From: Pelagibacterium lentulum
GTDB lineage: Bacteria > Pseudomonadota > Alphaproteobacteria > Rhizobiales > Devosiaceae
Length of the DNA stretch: 55,162 bases
Assembly: GCF_003992625.1 (NCBI RefSeq)
Contig: NZ_RZMW01000041.1
Span: 1-55,162, forward strand
Direction: 5' to 3'
This document shows positions 1 to 8,816 of this stretch, piece after piece. Numbering within the stretch: position 1 is the stretch's first letter; every line of letters begins with the position of its first letter. The position numbers were made by a program, and so were the translations under genes. The notes under the pieces were generated by a model. The model saw nothing but the letters and a program-made list of their open reading frames with translations. It was not told the DNA's origin and did no database searches.

Positions 1-855
1 GAAATCCTTGCCGGCACCAACGATTTGTCCGAACGCACGACCAAGCAGGCCGCGGCAATCGAGGAAACCTCGGCCGCCATGGATCAGCTTACTACCACGG
101 TCAACGAGAACGCCCAGAAGGCCGAGAATGCCTTTGCCGGCAGCGAAACGGCCGCCAAGCTTGCCAATGAGGGCGGGACGGTCATGGCCGATGCCACGAC
201 CGCCATGGAACGCATCACCACCTCCTCGTCGAAAATCTCCAACATCATCGGCATGATCGACGACATCGCCTTCCAGACCAACCTTCTGGCGCTCAATGCG
301 TCGGTGGAAGCGGCACGGGCAGGCGAAGCGGGCAAGGGCTTTGCCGTGGTTGCCGTGGAAGTGCGCCGTCTGGCTCAATCTGCTGCCGAAGCCTCTTCCG
401 AGGTCAAGGCCCTGATCGAGCAGAGCGCCAATGAAGTCGATGGTGGCTCGAAACTTGTTGCCAATGCTGCCCAGAAGCTCGCTGCCATCCTGCAATCGGT
501 GGAAGAAAACAGCGCGCTGATGAAAGACATCTCCCGCGCCAACCGTGAGCAGACGTCCGCCATCAACGAGGTCAGCACCGCGATCCGGCAGATGGACGAG
601 ATGACCCAGCACAATGCGGCACTGGTGGAAGAAACCAATGCGGCCATCGAGCAGACCGAAGCCCAGGCGTCCGAGCTGGACCGGATTGTCGATGTCTTCA
701 AAGTCTCCGGCGCCAGCGAAGCAGAACCGGTCCGGCAACCTGCCCCCGCGAACTCGTCCAAGCCATCGGCCCCCGCCAAAACCAGGACTGCAGCCTCGGC
801 CTATCTCAGCCAGGGCAATGCTGCCCTGAAGGCCGAAGAATGGGACGAGTTCTGA
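1..855 (+). CDS. Methyl-accepting chemotaxis protein, C-terminal part (5' end outside window)
   Basis: This is the cytoplasmic signalling half of a chemoreceptor. The reading frame is open from base 1, so the true start and the sensor and membrane parts lie upstream of the window. The conserved hairpin tip is clear: [20 protein letters not shown] followed by [12 protein letters not shown] and EVRRLAQ, which in this family binds CheA and CheW. Long heptad helices flank it. The tail after about residue 240 is Pro/Ala-rich and the last residues are EWDEF, which fits the xWxxF tether that docks CheR/CheB methylation enzymes in many receptors. A strong terminator follows directly, so this is the last gene of its transcript. 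The ligand cannot be inferred because the sensor domain is missing. Confidence 0.95.
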   Translation, partial: EILAGTNDLSERTTKQAAAIEETSAAMDQLTTTVNENAQKAENAFAGSETAAKLANEGGTVMADATTAMERITTSSSKISNIIGMIDDIAFQTNLLALNASVEAARAGEAGKGFAVVAVEVRRLAQSAAEASSEVKALIEQSANEVDGGSKLVANAAQKLAAILQSVEENSALMKDISRANREQTSAINEVSTAIRQMDEMTQHNAALVEETNAAIEQTEAQASELDRIVDVFKVSGASEAEPVRQPAPANSSKPSAPAKTRTAASAYLSQGNAALKAEEWDEF

Positions 856-883
856 TCGCTACTTTACTTCGATAAAGGCATGC

Positions 884-920
884 AAACGGCCCCGGATGCA
901 CTCCGGGGCCGTTTTGTTTT
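884..920 (+). terminator. Rho-independent terminator of the chemoreceptor gene
   Basis: Perfect 12-bp stem (AAACGGCCCCGG at 884-895 against CCGGGGCCGTTT at 903-914) with a 7-nt loop and a T-rich tail (TTTTGTTTT). It lies about 30 bp after the chemoreceptor stop codon. Confidence 0.92.
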
Positions 921-1079
921 GCGCATTGTGTCAATGTCTGGAATGATGTCGATTGCAGCCGATACCGTATCGTCGCTCGCATGCCGAATCTGAACGGGCG
1001 GAGCTGGGGTAGATTGCGGACTGGCAGCTTTTCGCCGGAACACGGTCAGAGTCGACGTTCAAGGTAACCCACTCCTGGT

Positions 1080-2027
1080 TCAGGCGATGGCACCTTCAAA
1101 TTCCTCTGCAGCGGTGCCGGGCAATGCTGCTGGCGCCTCGCGTGCATAGCGGGCTGGCGACACGCCAACGTCGCGCATGAAAGCCACACTGAAGGCGCTT
1201 GCCGATCGATAGCCCACCTGCCGTGCAATCTCGCCCACGCTCGCCTCCCGCTTGCGCAACAGGTCCTTGGCCAAGGCCAGGCGCCAGGACTTCAAATATT
1301 CCATCGGCGCCATCCCCAACGTGCTCTGGAACCGTTCATGGAAACCCGACCGCGACAAAGCTGCCTCCCGTGCCAGTTCGGCTACCGTCCAGCCGCGCTG
1401 GGGCCTTGCATGCATACCCCTTATCGCTACGGCCAGCCGATCGTCCGACAGCCCGCGCAGTAATCCAGGTGAATCGCCCAGTTCGGCCGTCGACCGCAGG
1501 GCTTCGATCAGCAACACTTCCAGCAGATGCTGCAGCACCACTTCCCGCCCCGGCTTGGAGCCCACTGCCTCATCGCCCAGCAATTGCATCAGCATGGCAA
1601 GGCGATGCTCGCCCCGCACCACAACCAGTTCGGGGAGCAGCGACGAGAGCAAGGTTGCGTCGTCGGACTGGAACACGCAGTAGCCGACCAGCGCCCGCAT
1701 GTCGACCGGACCATCGATGCGACCGACGCGATATCCCCCGTCGGGCAGAATAACAGGATCAATCACCATGTCGTTGTCGTCGCTAGGCACGTCACTCCGC
1801 ATCATAAAGTCCTGCGCGAAGGGGATTAGAAGGAAATCGCCAGCATTGACGACGATCTCGCGGCTCTGGTGATCCTCGTAACGCACGCTCCCCTTGAGTA
1901 CCGCGACGTAATAAGGATTAGGCGATTGCGTCCGCCTTACACGCCAAGGTCCAGATCCAGTGACACATTTGGAAAACGGTGCGCCCGGGCGCAGCAAACC
2001 AACAATCTGCGCGAGGGGATCATTCAT
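1080..2027 (-). CDS. AraC family transcriptional regulator with N-terminal cupin domain
   Basis: A 315-residue regulator. The N-terminal half (about 1-190; GSGPWRVRR, KGSVRYEDH, AGDFLLIPFAQ) matches the cupin-type effector domain of AraC regulators. The C-terminal 100 residues hold the double helix-turn-helix (WTVAELAREAALSRSGFHERF, then VGEIARQVGYRSASAFSVAF with the typical G.SPARYAR end). The ATG at 2027 is preferred because it begins the conserved domain; the frame is open to 2105, but that extra stretch would run into the intergenic region. It is divergent from an SDR oxidoreductase gene starting 98 bp away, an arrangement typical of a regulator controlling its neighbour. The effector is unknown. 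Confidence 0.9.
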   Translation of the reverse strand: MNDPLAQIVGLLRPGAPFSKCVTGSGPWRVRRTQSPNPYYVAVLKGSVRYEDHQSREIVVNAGDFLLIPFAQDFMMRSDVPSDDNDMVIDPVILPDGGYRVGRIDGPVDMRALVGYCVFQSDDATLLSSLLPELVVVRGEHRLAMLMQLLGDEAVGSKPGREVVLQHLLEVLLIEALRSTAELGDSPGLLRGLSDDRLAVAIRGMHARPQRGWTVAELAREAALSRSGFHERFQSTLGMAPMEYLKSWRLALAKDLLRKREASVGEIARQVGYRSASAFSVAFMRDVGVSPARYAREAPAALPGTAAEEFEGAIA

Positions 2028-2124
2028 TTTGGACTCATTCGAAATTATACTGGACGTTTGAATATAGAACGTCCAGCAGCCCATGACCATCTCCTGTTCG
2101 CACAATCAAGAACAGGAATTCACC

Positions 2125-2883
2125 ATGCCGCATAACTCACGCATCGCACTCGTCACCGGCGCCAACCAAGGCATCGGGCTTCAAATCGCGACTGACCTCG
2201 CCGCCAGCGGTCTCACTGTGTTGCTCGCCTCGCGCAACCTTGACCGCGGCAAGTCGGCAGCCCAAGCCATCAACGGTGATGTTCATCCCATCCAGCTCGA
2301 CGTCACCGAAGAGGCCTCGATACGTACCGCTGTCGAGCAGGTCGAGCGGCAATTTGGCCGTCTCGACATTCTCGTCAACAACGCCGCCATTTCCCGGGTC
2401 AATGGCCAGGACGTCGAGACCATGCAGGACTATATCCAGCGCTCGCGGGCGTCACTGATTTCGGTGGATGAAGTGCGCACCATCTGGGAAACCAATGTCT
2501 TTGGCGTTCTTGCCGTCACTCAGGCCTTCTTGCCCCTGCTGCGCAAGTCGGAGGCCGCACGCGTTGTCAACGTCTCGAGCAGCCTCGGCTCTCTCACCAT
2601 TAACTCCACGCCTCACCCCTATCGAGCAACCTTCAACCCTGGCTACGGCGCATCCAAAGCCGCTCTCAACGCCATTACGCTGGCCTTTGCCATCGACCTT
2701 GAGGACGAAGGTATCAAGGTCAACGCGGTGACACCCGGATTCACCAAGACCGCTCTCAACAATTACGAAGGCACTGAAACCGTTGAGCAGGGTGCGGCTG
2801 AAGCCGTCCGCGTCGCGCTCCTCGGCAGCGACGGACCGACCGGCACGTTCACGGCATCGGTCAACGATCCTTGTCCCTGGTAA
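2125..2883 (+). CDS. SDR family NAD(P)-dependent oxidoreductase
   Basis: A 252-residue classical short-chain dehydrogenase/reductase, expected to be a soluble NAD(P)(H)-dependent alcohol or carbonyl oxidoreductase. Visible motifs are the nucleotide-binding TGANQGIG (residues 11-18), NNAA after the fourth strand, VNVSSSLGS with the catalytic Ser, and YGASK with the catalytic Tyr174 and Lys178. The substrate loop after VTPGF is of normal length. The ATG at 2125 has an AACAGGA ribosome site and begins the Rossmann fold directly; the open frame from 2083 adds only non-conserved residues. It is divergent from the AraC regulator at 2027, which is the likely controller. The substrate cannot be told from sequence. 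Confidence 0.92.
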   Translation: MPHNSRIALVTGANQGIGLQIATDLAASGLTVLLASRNLDRGKSAAQAINGDVHPIQLDVTEEASIRTAVEQVERQFGRLDILVNNAAISRVNGQDVETMQDYIQRSRASLISVDEVRTIWETNVFGVLAVTQAFLPLLRKSEAARVVNVSSSLGSLTINSTPHPYRATFNPGYGASKAALNAITLAFAIDLEDEGIKVNAVTPGFTKTALNNYEGTETVEQGAAEAVRVALLGSDGPTGTFTASVNDPCPW

Positions 2884-3148
2884 TCGAACCAAGGTCCGCC
2901 GCACGTTGCGGCGGGCCACGCCCTGATGGCCGGCGTTCAAAAGATGATGTGAAACACACCCTCTGTGAAGCCGCCCGGCAAAACAGAGGGCTGCGAGGAG
3001 AGCGATCCAAATGGGGGTGATGAGGGGTGTCGAATCGCTATCTCGTCGTCAGGGCTTTATCGAGCAGGAACAACACTGCCGGGCACTGATACAGGCGCGC
3101 CCGTTACGTGAACAGTGACGACTGCAACAACATGGCGCTCGATCGATG

Positions 3149-3337
3149 TTATGGACTGGTTCCGGCCATCTGCCGCGTCCCTCGACGCAATTGGCGAATG
3201 TGTCTGATTAGAGCCTTCAGCGCTGGAGAACGCTGGTTTCGGCCTGGATAGAACAGATGGTAGCCCGACCATGCGGGCAAAAATCTCTCCAGGCAGGTCT
3301 CCAGTCCTCCGGACGCAAGATGCCCCTCTCCCTGCGA
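3149..3337 (-). pseudogene. LysR-type regulator remnant (C-terminal end only)
   Basis: The minus strand translates as about 60 residues with no start codon. It contains LASGGLETCLERFLPAWSGY, then HLFYPGRNQ, then SPALKALIRHIRQ, ending at TAA (3149-3151). This is the recognisable end of the effector domain of LysR-type regulators related to those that control SDR and quinone reductase genes (consensus: PxWPGYHLYYPSRRQxSPALRAL). A stop codon lies immediately upstream in frame and the rest of the gene is absent. It sits 270 bp after the SDR gene and is probably the relic of a regulator gene. The rest of 2884-3697 shows no convincing gene. Confidence 0.6.
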
Positions 3338-3697
3338 TCACGGCTCCGTTGTCAAGTCGGCAAAAAAATTTCGATCAGGCTATTGCCGCCCATCGGACCG
3401 TTACCCATATGACCGGTATGCTCAGTCAGTCAGAAGTTAGATATCGATTTTAGAACGACATTTTGAGATAACCACCCTATTGGTTCGGCGCTTTAGCCGA
3501 ACATCATAAAGAAACCAGAATTTTCAAAAGCCGATAAGGCTTTTTACCGTGGTCACTATTGTGATTGAGGGCGGTATTTCTATGTAAAAATTATCGAATT
3601 CTGTTTACTGGGCGGAATACGGACATGGCCGGCCAAGTGGATGCTTTGACTAGGGCCGATTCATGTTGAATGGAAATGTTATAAAGGCATAAAAACA

Positions 3698-3949
3698 ATG
3701 AAACGCTTTCTTGCTGTAACTGCACTCGTGCTCTCGGCTATTCCTGCAACGAGTTTCGCTCAGACCAATGTTATGGCCTCCGACAGTGGCTATCCCTATG
3801 TCCAGGCGCATTGTGAGCTGCTCAATACAGGCTCTCGCTCGGAAGCTGCTTTCCAGAAAGACCTGACCAACTTTGAGGCAAGTCGCCGTGCTGGCATTGA
3901 TTTGAATTCCGTCAGCTTGGCCGATTGTGAGGCTTCCGGCCTTATTTAA
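3698..3949 (+). CDS. Small secreted protein of unknown function
   Basis: An 83-residue protein with a clear Sec signal peptide (MKRF, then a hydrophobic core, cleavage likely after ATSFA near residue 21). The mature part is about 62 residues and carries two cysteines (in AHCELL and ADCEASG), which could form one disulfide in the periplasm. AAGG at 3684-3687 is a plausible ribosome site. A factor-independent terminator follows within 30 bp, so it is a single-gene transcript. The composition and signal peptide support a real gene; no family was recognised. Confidence 0.75.
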   Translation: MKRFLAVTALVLSAIPATSFAQTNVMASDSGYPYVQAHCELLNTGSRSEAAFQKDLTNFEASRRAGIDLNSVSLADCEASGLI

Positions 3950-3973
3950 TCCGTATGGATTTTTTGAAGCGTT

Positions 3974-4005
3974 GGGGGCACGTCATCGATGTGCCCCTTC
4001 TTTCT
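3974..4005 (+). terminator. Rho-independent terminator of the small secreted protein gene
   Basis: GGGGCAC (3975-3981) pairs with GTGCCCC (3991-3997) around a 9-nt loop, followed by TTCTTTCT. It lies just downstream of the 83-residue ORF. Confidence 0.75.
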
Positions 4006-4064
4006 AACCCCAATTTCAAAATGCGCCAATTGATCGGCATGAGCTTTCGCAAAGGCTAGACCAG

Positions 4065-4240
4065 CCTAGCTCGCGCAACTGAAACGCAGCAGGCGGGAGA
4101 TTGCGCAATCCCGTCAAACCAATGCATAGGGCGCAGTACGTCTTCCATTCGGGCGAAAGTGTTTTCAGGGCATTCCACCGCCCCTTAAACTCATCGATTT
4201 CAGCGATGAGGTTAACGAGGTCCTGGGTTAGTATGATCGT
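4065..4240 (-). pseudogene. Possible Fic-protein N-terminal remnant
   Basis: Reading the minus strand gives DLVNLIAEIDEFKGRWNAL followed by KTLSPEW. This resembles the start of Fic-family AMP-transferases (IDEFKGxWxxxxxLSPERL). It is cut by stop codons on the upstream side and loses similarity within about 40 residues. The remainder of 4006-4844 has no gene I can support. The assignment rests on a short motif, so confidence is low. Confidence 0.3.
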
Positions 4241-4776
4241 CGGCTACCTCATAAGCGGGTCGCCAGCATATCCAATGCCATACTCGATTATATCCGATAA
4301 TGCATCAAGCATTGAAGGGTCTGCGAGGCGCAAAAGTTACCGAAGATAGACCTAAAGAAGCATTCGACCGGCATACATCGCCAGTGCATTTGAGGCTTTG
4401 CCTATGCCGGAGTAGGAGGGATTTGGGACCTCTTGGTGACATGGATTCGCCGACCTCCTCACACCCCCGGCGCTCTGCCCCTGCGGTTGGCTTCGTGCTT
4501 ACACTGTTGGATGGGCTGACATCTGGTGGCCTCCTCCGTCATCACCGGTGGAGGCGAAGTCTGATCGAACGAGAAATGGGTAAAGGGGTATGCAGTCCGT
4601 ACTCGATTGGGCCGGACAGTTCAAAAAACGGCGTTCACAGCCAGCCTGCACTCGCTACCGCACTGTTGTCACTTGCGGCGCGGACCGCAAAAGTGAATAG
4701 CCCTAGATTCCTAGGCGTCTTCTTCCCAAATTTTGAGGCAATGATGGGGAAGCCAATTCCAGTGGCGCTTGCAAAC

Positions 4777-4794
4777 GATACGTTATTACATTAC
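4777..4794. promoter_or_regulatory. Candidate metal-regulator (Zur-like) box
   Basis: GATACGTTATTACATTAC lies 51-68 bp before the permease start. It is AT-rich in a GC-rich genome and partly palindromic (5 of 9 symmetric pairs), and it resembles the TGTTATA/TATAACA-type boxes bound by Zur in Rhizobiales. This is a pattern match by eye only. Confidence 0.25.
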
Positions 4795-4844
4795 CAAACA
4801 TCATCTGTTATCGCTTCTCCTGACAGGCGAAGTGCAGCCCTACA

Positions 4845-5948
4845 GTGATGCTCCTATCCATGACGTTCAACCACTTCATAACCGGCACTCCGCTTACCGG
4901 ACAGGCTACACTTGGTGAACTCTCACGCCAGCGTCAAAGAAATCTTTTCTTGCTGGCTCTACTGACCATCGCAATCGCTGTTATCTCGACAGGCTTTGGT
5001 CCGGTGCCGATTGACCCGCTTACAGTCTTCTTGATCGTGAGTCGCAGGCTGGTTGGACAACCGGTGGATGCCTATTGGTCGGATGCGATCGATGCAATCG
5101 TCTGGATCACGCGCGTGCCACGCGTTTTGATGGCGATTGCCGTTGGGAGTTCCTTGGCCATGGCCGGTGCGGCACTGCAGGCCATGGTGCGCAATCCCCT
5201 GGCAGACCCATACGTTCTGGGTGTTAGTTCCGGCGCATCGACCGGCGCTGCCTTGGCCATTACGGTGCTGGCAGGTGTCGGAGGAGCGTTTTTGCTACCC
5301 GCAGCCGCTTTCACAGGCGCCGTTGTTTCCATTCTTATGGTTTTGGCAATCGGCGGTCGCGCGGCAGGTTCAAGCCCGTTTCGGCTGATCCTCGCAGGCA
5401 TGGCCGTGGGCTACGCCCTTAGTTCCGTTACAAGTTTTCTCATTTTTGCCTCCGATTCTCCCGAGGCGAGCCGCTCCGTCATGTTCTGGTTGCTCGGGTC
5501 ACTTGCCAATGTGCATTGGCCGATGGTCCAGTTGTGCCTTGCCGTGGCCGCACTGGCTGTTGTCGTGCTGACCTTGGCCAGCGGCTGGCTGGACGCTCTT
5601 GCCGCGGGCGACGACACCGCTATGGCACTCGGTGTTCACCCGCTGCGAACGCGGCTGACATTGATGATTTTCGTTTCTCTGATTGTCGGTGTCATGGTGG
5701 CGGGCGCCGGAAGCATTGGGTTTGTCGGTCTCATCGTGCCGCACATGGCTCGCGCGCTGGTTGGCACCCGGCATCGCCTTTTGCTTCCAGCCTCGGCCTG
5801 CCTTGGCGCCAGCTTTCTGCTGGTGGCCGACGTCGGAGCGCGAATGCTGTTCCCGCCAGCGGAGATAGCCATAGGCGTACTGACCGGTGTGGTTGGCGCG
5901 CCTCTGATGCTGCTTCTGTTACGCAAAACCGGACAACTCACCAATTAA
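4845..5948 (+). CDS. FecCD-type ABC transporter permease (metal or metal-chelate uptake)
   Basis: A 367-residue inner-membrane permease of the BtuC/FecCD family, with about nine to ten hydrophobic segments. Family signatures are RVPRVLMAIAVGSSLAMAGA, then NPLADPYVLGVSSGAS near residues 117-135, and GSIGFVGLIVPHMAR near 290. It would form the channel for a periplasmic binding-protein importer of iron, cobalamin, heme or another metal complex. It heads a tight four-gene operon (permease, binding protein, ATPase, methyltransferase). The start is uncertain: ATGs at 4845, 4848 and 4860 are all possible and none has a strong ribosome site. An AT-rich partial palindrome 50 bp upstream may be a metal-dependent operator. 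Confidence 0.92.
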   Translation: MMLLSMTFNHFITGTPLTGQATLGELSRQRQRNLFLLALLTIAIAVISTGFGPVPIDPLTVFLIVSRRLVGQPVDAYWSDAIDAIVWITRVPRVLMAIAVGSSLAMAGAALQAMVRNPLADPYVLGVSSGASTGAALAITVLAGVGGAFLLPAAAFTGAVVSILMVLAIGGRAAGSSPFRLILAGMAVGYALSSVTSFLIFASDSPEASRSVMFWLLGSLANVHWPMVQLCLAVAALAVVVLTLASGWLDALAAGDDTAMALGVHPLRTRLTLMIFVSLIVGVMVAGAGSIGFVGLIVPHMARALVGTRHRLLLPASACLGASFLLVADVGARMLFPPAEIAIGVLTGVVGAPLMLLLLRKTGQLTN

Positions 5949-5974
5949 TCTTCCAAAAAAGATTGGACTGCTTC

Positions 5975-6940
5975 ATGCTTAAACCTCATGCGCTGCTACT
6001 GGCTGGCTGCCTGATGCCGGGTCTATCCCAGCCAGGCTTCGCCACCGGCTCTTTCCCGGTCACGCTCGAAAATTGCGGCTCCACCGTTACGCTTGATGCA
6101 GCACCCGAACGCATCTTTGTCGTGAATGCGGACGATTTTGCACTCCTGTGGGAGCTTGATGCGCTCGATCGCGTTGTGGCACGCACTGCCGATCCGTTGG
6201 AGAACGTTCACAACGAAGAGATCCATGCGGTGTTGTCGGACATTCCTTTGATTGCCACCGAACGGGGGGCAACCGGCGGTTCGGTGATCTCGCTCGAAGT
6301 CATACTGTCCACGGAGCCAGATCTGGTATTGGCCCCGGAAAGCGCTGTTGACAGGCAATTGCTGGCCGACGCTGGGATCGCCATGTACTCCATGCCTGCC
6401 TATTGCGAAGATACAGCATTGATCCCCGGCGGAACCGCAAACTTTGAGCGTGTCTACGAGCAGCTGGAGACTTTTGGGTTGATGCTAGGCGAGGCTGAGT
6501 TGGCCGCCGAACGCACCGATGCGCGCAAGGCCGAGGTCGCCTCACTCGCCACAGCGGAAGATGGCCAACGAACGGCCTTTGCCCTTTATGTGGCTGCTGG
6601 CGGGAAGACTCTATATCCTTATGGCGCACGATCGATGGTGACGCCTGTATTTGCAGCGGCAGGCCTGACCAATGTTTATGCCGATATCGACGACCGGGTT
6701 TTTGAAGCCGGAACCGAAGAGCTGTTTGGCAAGAACCCGGACGTGATTGTGCTGCTCTATTCGGACGCATCGCCGGATAATGTTCTTGCCTCTTTCAACA
6801 GTGTTCCTGGTGTTGAAAACTTTGCAGCAGTCCAGAACGGGCGCATCGTACCCCTACCGTTCCTGTTCACTGACCCTCCTTCGCCGCTCTCGATCAAAGG
6901 GGCTGTCGCACTGGCGGAAAAACTCTCCACCCTTCCATGA
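5975..6940 (+). CDS. Periplasmic substrate-binding protein of FecCD-type ABC transporter
   Basis: A 321-residue binding protein with a signal peptide (about 1-24, ending QPGFA). The mature part opens with VTLENCGSTVTLDAAPERI, the usual start of the periplasmic binding family of iron-siderophore, cobalamin and related ligands, followed by PDLVLAPES and a C-terminal lobe ending VALAEKL. It delivers ligand to the permease just upstream. The ATG at 5975 is chosen because it opens the signal peptide. The stop overlaps the next start (ATGA at 6937-6940), showing translational coupling with the ATPase. Cys residues near the start and centre of the mature chain are notable but their role is unknown. 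Ligand class cannot be decided from sequence. Confidence 0.9.
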   Translation: MLKPHALLLAGCLMPGLSQPGFATGSFPVTLENCGSTVTLDAAPERIFVVNADDFALLWELDALDRVVARTADPLENVHNEEIHAVLSDIPLIATERGATGGSVISLEVILSTEPDLVLAPESAVDRQLLADAGIAMYSMPAYCEDTALIPGGTANFERVYEQLETFGLMLGEAELAAERTDARKAEVASLATAEDGQRTAFALYVAAGGKTLYPYGARSMVTPVFAAAGLTNVYADIDDRVFEAGTEELFGKNPDVIVLLYSDASPDNVLASFNSVPGVENFAAVQNGRIVPLPFLFTDPPSPLSIKGAVALAEKLSTLP

Positions 6941-7713
6941 TCCATGCCCAAGCCATTACGGTTACCCGTCAAGGAAAACACTTGCTCGAGCACGTCGACA
7001 TCACCGTCAATGACGGCGAGATGATCGGCGTTGTCGGGCCGAATGGCTCGGGCAAAACCACATTGTTGCGTAGCCTGTATGGTGCTTGCGTCATTAACGG
7101 CGGCAAAATCACACTTGATGGCACAGCGATGGAGCAATTGTCGCGGCGCGCCATTGCCCGCCGCATCGCAGTGGTACCGCAAGGACAGGCGCTCGATGGC
7201 GACCAGACCGTAGGGGATATGGTTGCACTTGGCCGCCTGCCGCACCAAGCATGGTTCGCAAGCCATGGAAGACGGGACGATCTGGCCGTCAGAGAGGCTC
7301 TTGATCGCGTTGGCCTCCGCACCATGGCCCATCGATCGATGCATCTTCTCTCGGGCGGAGAGGTCCAGCGTGCGCTTGTCGCCCGGGCGCTCTGTCAGGA
7401 AGCGGATCATCTGCTGCTCGACGAACCGACTAATCACCTCGACCTCGGCTACCAGCACGACATATTGGCCTTCATACGAGAACTCGGTCTTGCAACGCTA
7501 GTGGTCCTGCATGACCTCAACCTAGCTGCCCGATATTGCGATCGTATCCTCCTGCTCGACAAGGGCCGCCTTGTGGCCGGCGGCACAACAGAAACCGTGC
7601 TCACGCCGGCCCGAATATCCAAAATCTATGGCGTTCAAACCACACGCATCGCGACACCTGCCGGGCGACATCATCTCGTCTTCGCCGATGCATCAACACA
7701 GGATCCAAAATGA
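6937..7713 (+). CDS. ABC transporter ATP-binding protein, FecE/BtuD/HmuV type
   Basis: A 258-residue ATPase with Walker A GPNGSGKTT (about residues 34-42), Q-loop VVPQGQ, signature LSGGEVQRALVARAL, Walker B HLLLDEPTNHLD and the switch His in VVLHDLNLAARYCD. The DEPTNHLD and HDLNLAA forms are those of the iron-chelate/B12 subfamily. It pairs with the permease and binding protein upstream. Both ends overlap neighbours by 4 bp (ATGA), so the three transporter genes and the methyltransferase are one translation unit. Confidence 0.94.
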   Translation: MIHAQAITVTRQGKHLLEHVDITVNDGEMIGVVGPNGSGKTTLLRSLYGACVINGGKITLDGTAMEQLSRRAIARRIAVVPQGQALDGDQTVGDMVALGRLPHQAWFASHGRRDDLAVREALDRVGLRTMAHRSMHLLSGGEVQRALVARALCQEADHLLLDEPTNHLDLGYQHDILAFIRELGLATLVVLHDLNLAARYCDRILLLDKGRLVAGGTTETVLTPARISKIYGVQTTRIATPAGRHHLVFADASTQDPK

Positions 7714-8471
7714 CACATTCAGCCAGTTTATCCGCATTGGATTTGTTGCGCCGCTGGGACGCTCAGCAGACAGCCTATATCAAATATCGCGATCAGCGTT
7801 TTGACGTGATGGCCAATGCAATAAAGCATCGGTGTGGTGATGCGCCACGCGTTCTCGATCTGGCATGTGGACCGGGCTCGACGAGCATGGCCATATTGGA
7901 TCGGTTGCCTGGCGCGCAGATTGTTGCGGTCGACAAGGACCCCATCCTGTTGGCAATAGCACGCCAGATTTTTGATGACCGGACCAACGTCGATATCCGC
8001 GATACCGATCTCGACACTATCGATTGGCTCGAGTCTCTGGAGGGAAATTTTAACGCCGTGGTCTCGTCAACAGCCCTGCACTGGCTCAGCCCGGACGCCT
8101 TGTCGCGGCTCTATTTCGCACTTGCAGAGCGCGTCGTGGAAGGCGGTCTGTTCCTCAATGCCGACCACCTCCACTACGACGAAGTTTCTCAGCCGGAATT
8201 TCGCGAACTGGCACAGCAGGATGACGAAAGCAACCAGTCCGAGGCGCATTCGGCAGGAACCGATACATGGGCACAATGGTGGGACGTCGCACAGTCGCAT
8301 CCGGACTTTGCCCATCTGGCGAAAGAGCGCGAGCTGATATGGGAGGGTAAAGCACCGCCGCCGAAAGTCACGCTCGGTTATCACCTGGAAACCCTGCGAA
8401 GCGCTGGCTTCCGGCAAACGGGCACAATCTGGCAGTACCTTGACGATTATGTCGTATGTGCGATCCGATAA
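7710..8471 (+). CDS. Class I SAM-dependent methyltransferase in the metal-uptake operon
   Basis: A 253-residue soluble methyltransferase. Motif I VLDLACGPGSTS (about residue 50), the acidic residue ending strand 2 (IVAVDKD), and motif IV NAVVSSTALHWLS identify a Rossmann-type SAM fold close to trans-aconitate or malonyl-ACP-type methyltransferases. The ATG at 7710 overlaps the ATPase stop (ATGA); the longer open frame from 7536 is only the ATPase gene read in another frame. Being translationally coupled to the ABC importer suggests it modifies the imported ligand or a metallophore, but that is inference. No acceptor-specific motif is visible. Confidence 0.9.
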   Translation: MTHSASLSALDLLRRWDAQQTAYIKYRDQRFDVMANAIKHRCGDAPRVLDLACGPGSTSMAILDRLPGAQIVAVDKDPILLAIARQIFDDRTNVDIRDTDLDTIDWLESLEGNFNAVVSSTALHWLSPDALSRLYFALAERVVEGGLFLNADHLHYDEVSQPEFRELAQQDDESNQSEAHSAGTDTWAQWWDVAQSHPDFAHLAKERELIWEGKAPPPKVTLGYHLETLRSAGFRQTGTIWQYLDDYVVCAIR

Positions 8472-8562
8472 TCAACAACACTGAACCTGGCGATCGGTGT
8501 CGCGCACGTTGAGAACGGAATGATTTTGCTGAATAGGGGCACGATATGTTCCTTTGGTTGGT

Positions 8563-8814
8563 TCAGGCCCTGGCAAGTGGATAGGCCGCGTCTTGATAAA
8601 GCGCGGCAATCTCCTCGGGCCCGAAGCGCTGTTCGTCAATTTCAAGCACGGTGCCGGGCAAGTTTTCACGCGGTATGTCTTCGACCACGTATCGAAGCGC
8701 TTCTGCGGCGCTGTCAAACCGCTTGTAGCGAAGCGTGCGAAAACGTTTGGAACGCTTGCCGGGGTAGAGTTCGGCAGTGGCGTTATAGTTGAAAGCGACA
8801 ATTTCAGGCGTCAT
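8563..8814 (-). CDS. Small conserved hypothetical protein
   Basis: An 83-residue acidic/basic soluble protein beginning MTPEIVAFNYNATAELYPGK. It has a good ribosome site (GGAG 8 nt before ATG at 8814). It starts 2 bp after the stop of the 62-residue gene upstream, so the two are co-transcribed, probably together with cspA. No catalytic motif is visible. No function is proposed. Confidence 0.7.
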   Translation of the reverse strand: MTPEIVAFNYNATAELYPGKRSKRFRTLRYKRFDSAAEALRYVVEDIPRENLPGTVLEIDEQRFGPEEIAALYQDAAYPLARA

Positions 8815-8816
8815 GG

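Noticed and set aside
1199-1753. 184-residue plus-strand frame opposite the AraC gene
   Set aside because: Shadow frame, rich in Arg/Pro/Ala, while the minus strand has clear AraC motifs.
3646-3685. TTGACT and TATAAA as a promoter for the small secreted protein gene
   Set aside because: The two boxes are 28 bp apart, too far for a sigma-70 promoter.
4300-4848. 182-residue plus-strand open frame upstream of the permease
   Set aside because: No ribosome site, an unnatural composition rich in Arg, Ser and Pro, and no family resemblance. It ends at the permease start by chance.
5516-5974. N-terminal extension of the binding-protein frame over the permease gene
   Set aside because: It is the permease sequence read in another frame; the signal peptide begins at 5975.
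7536-7709. N-terminal extension of the methyltransferase
   Set aside because: Shadow of the ATPase gene; the ATGA overlap at 7710 gives the natural start.
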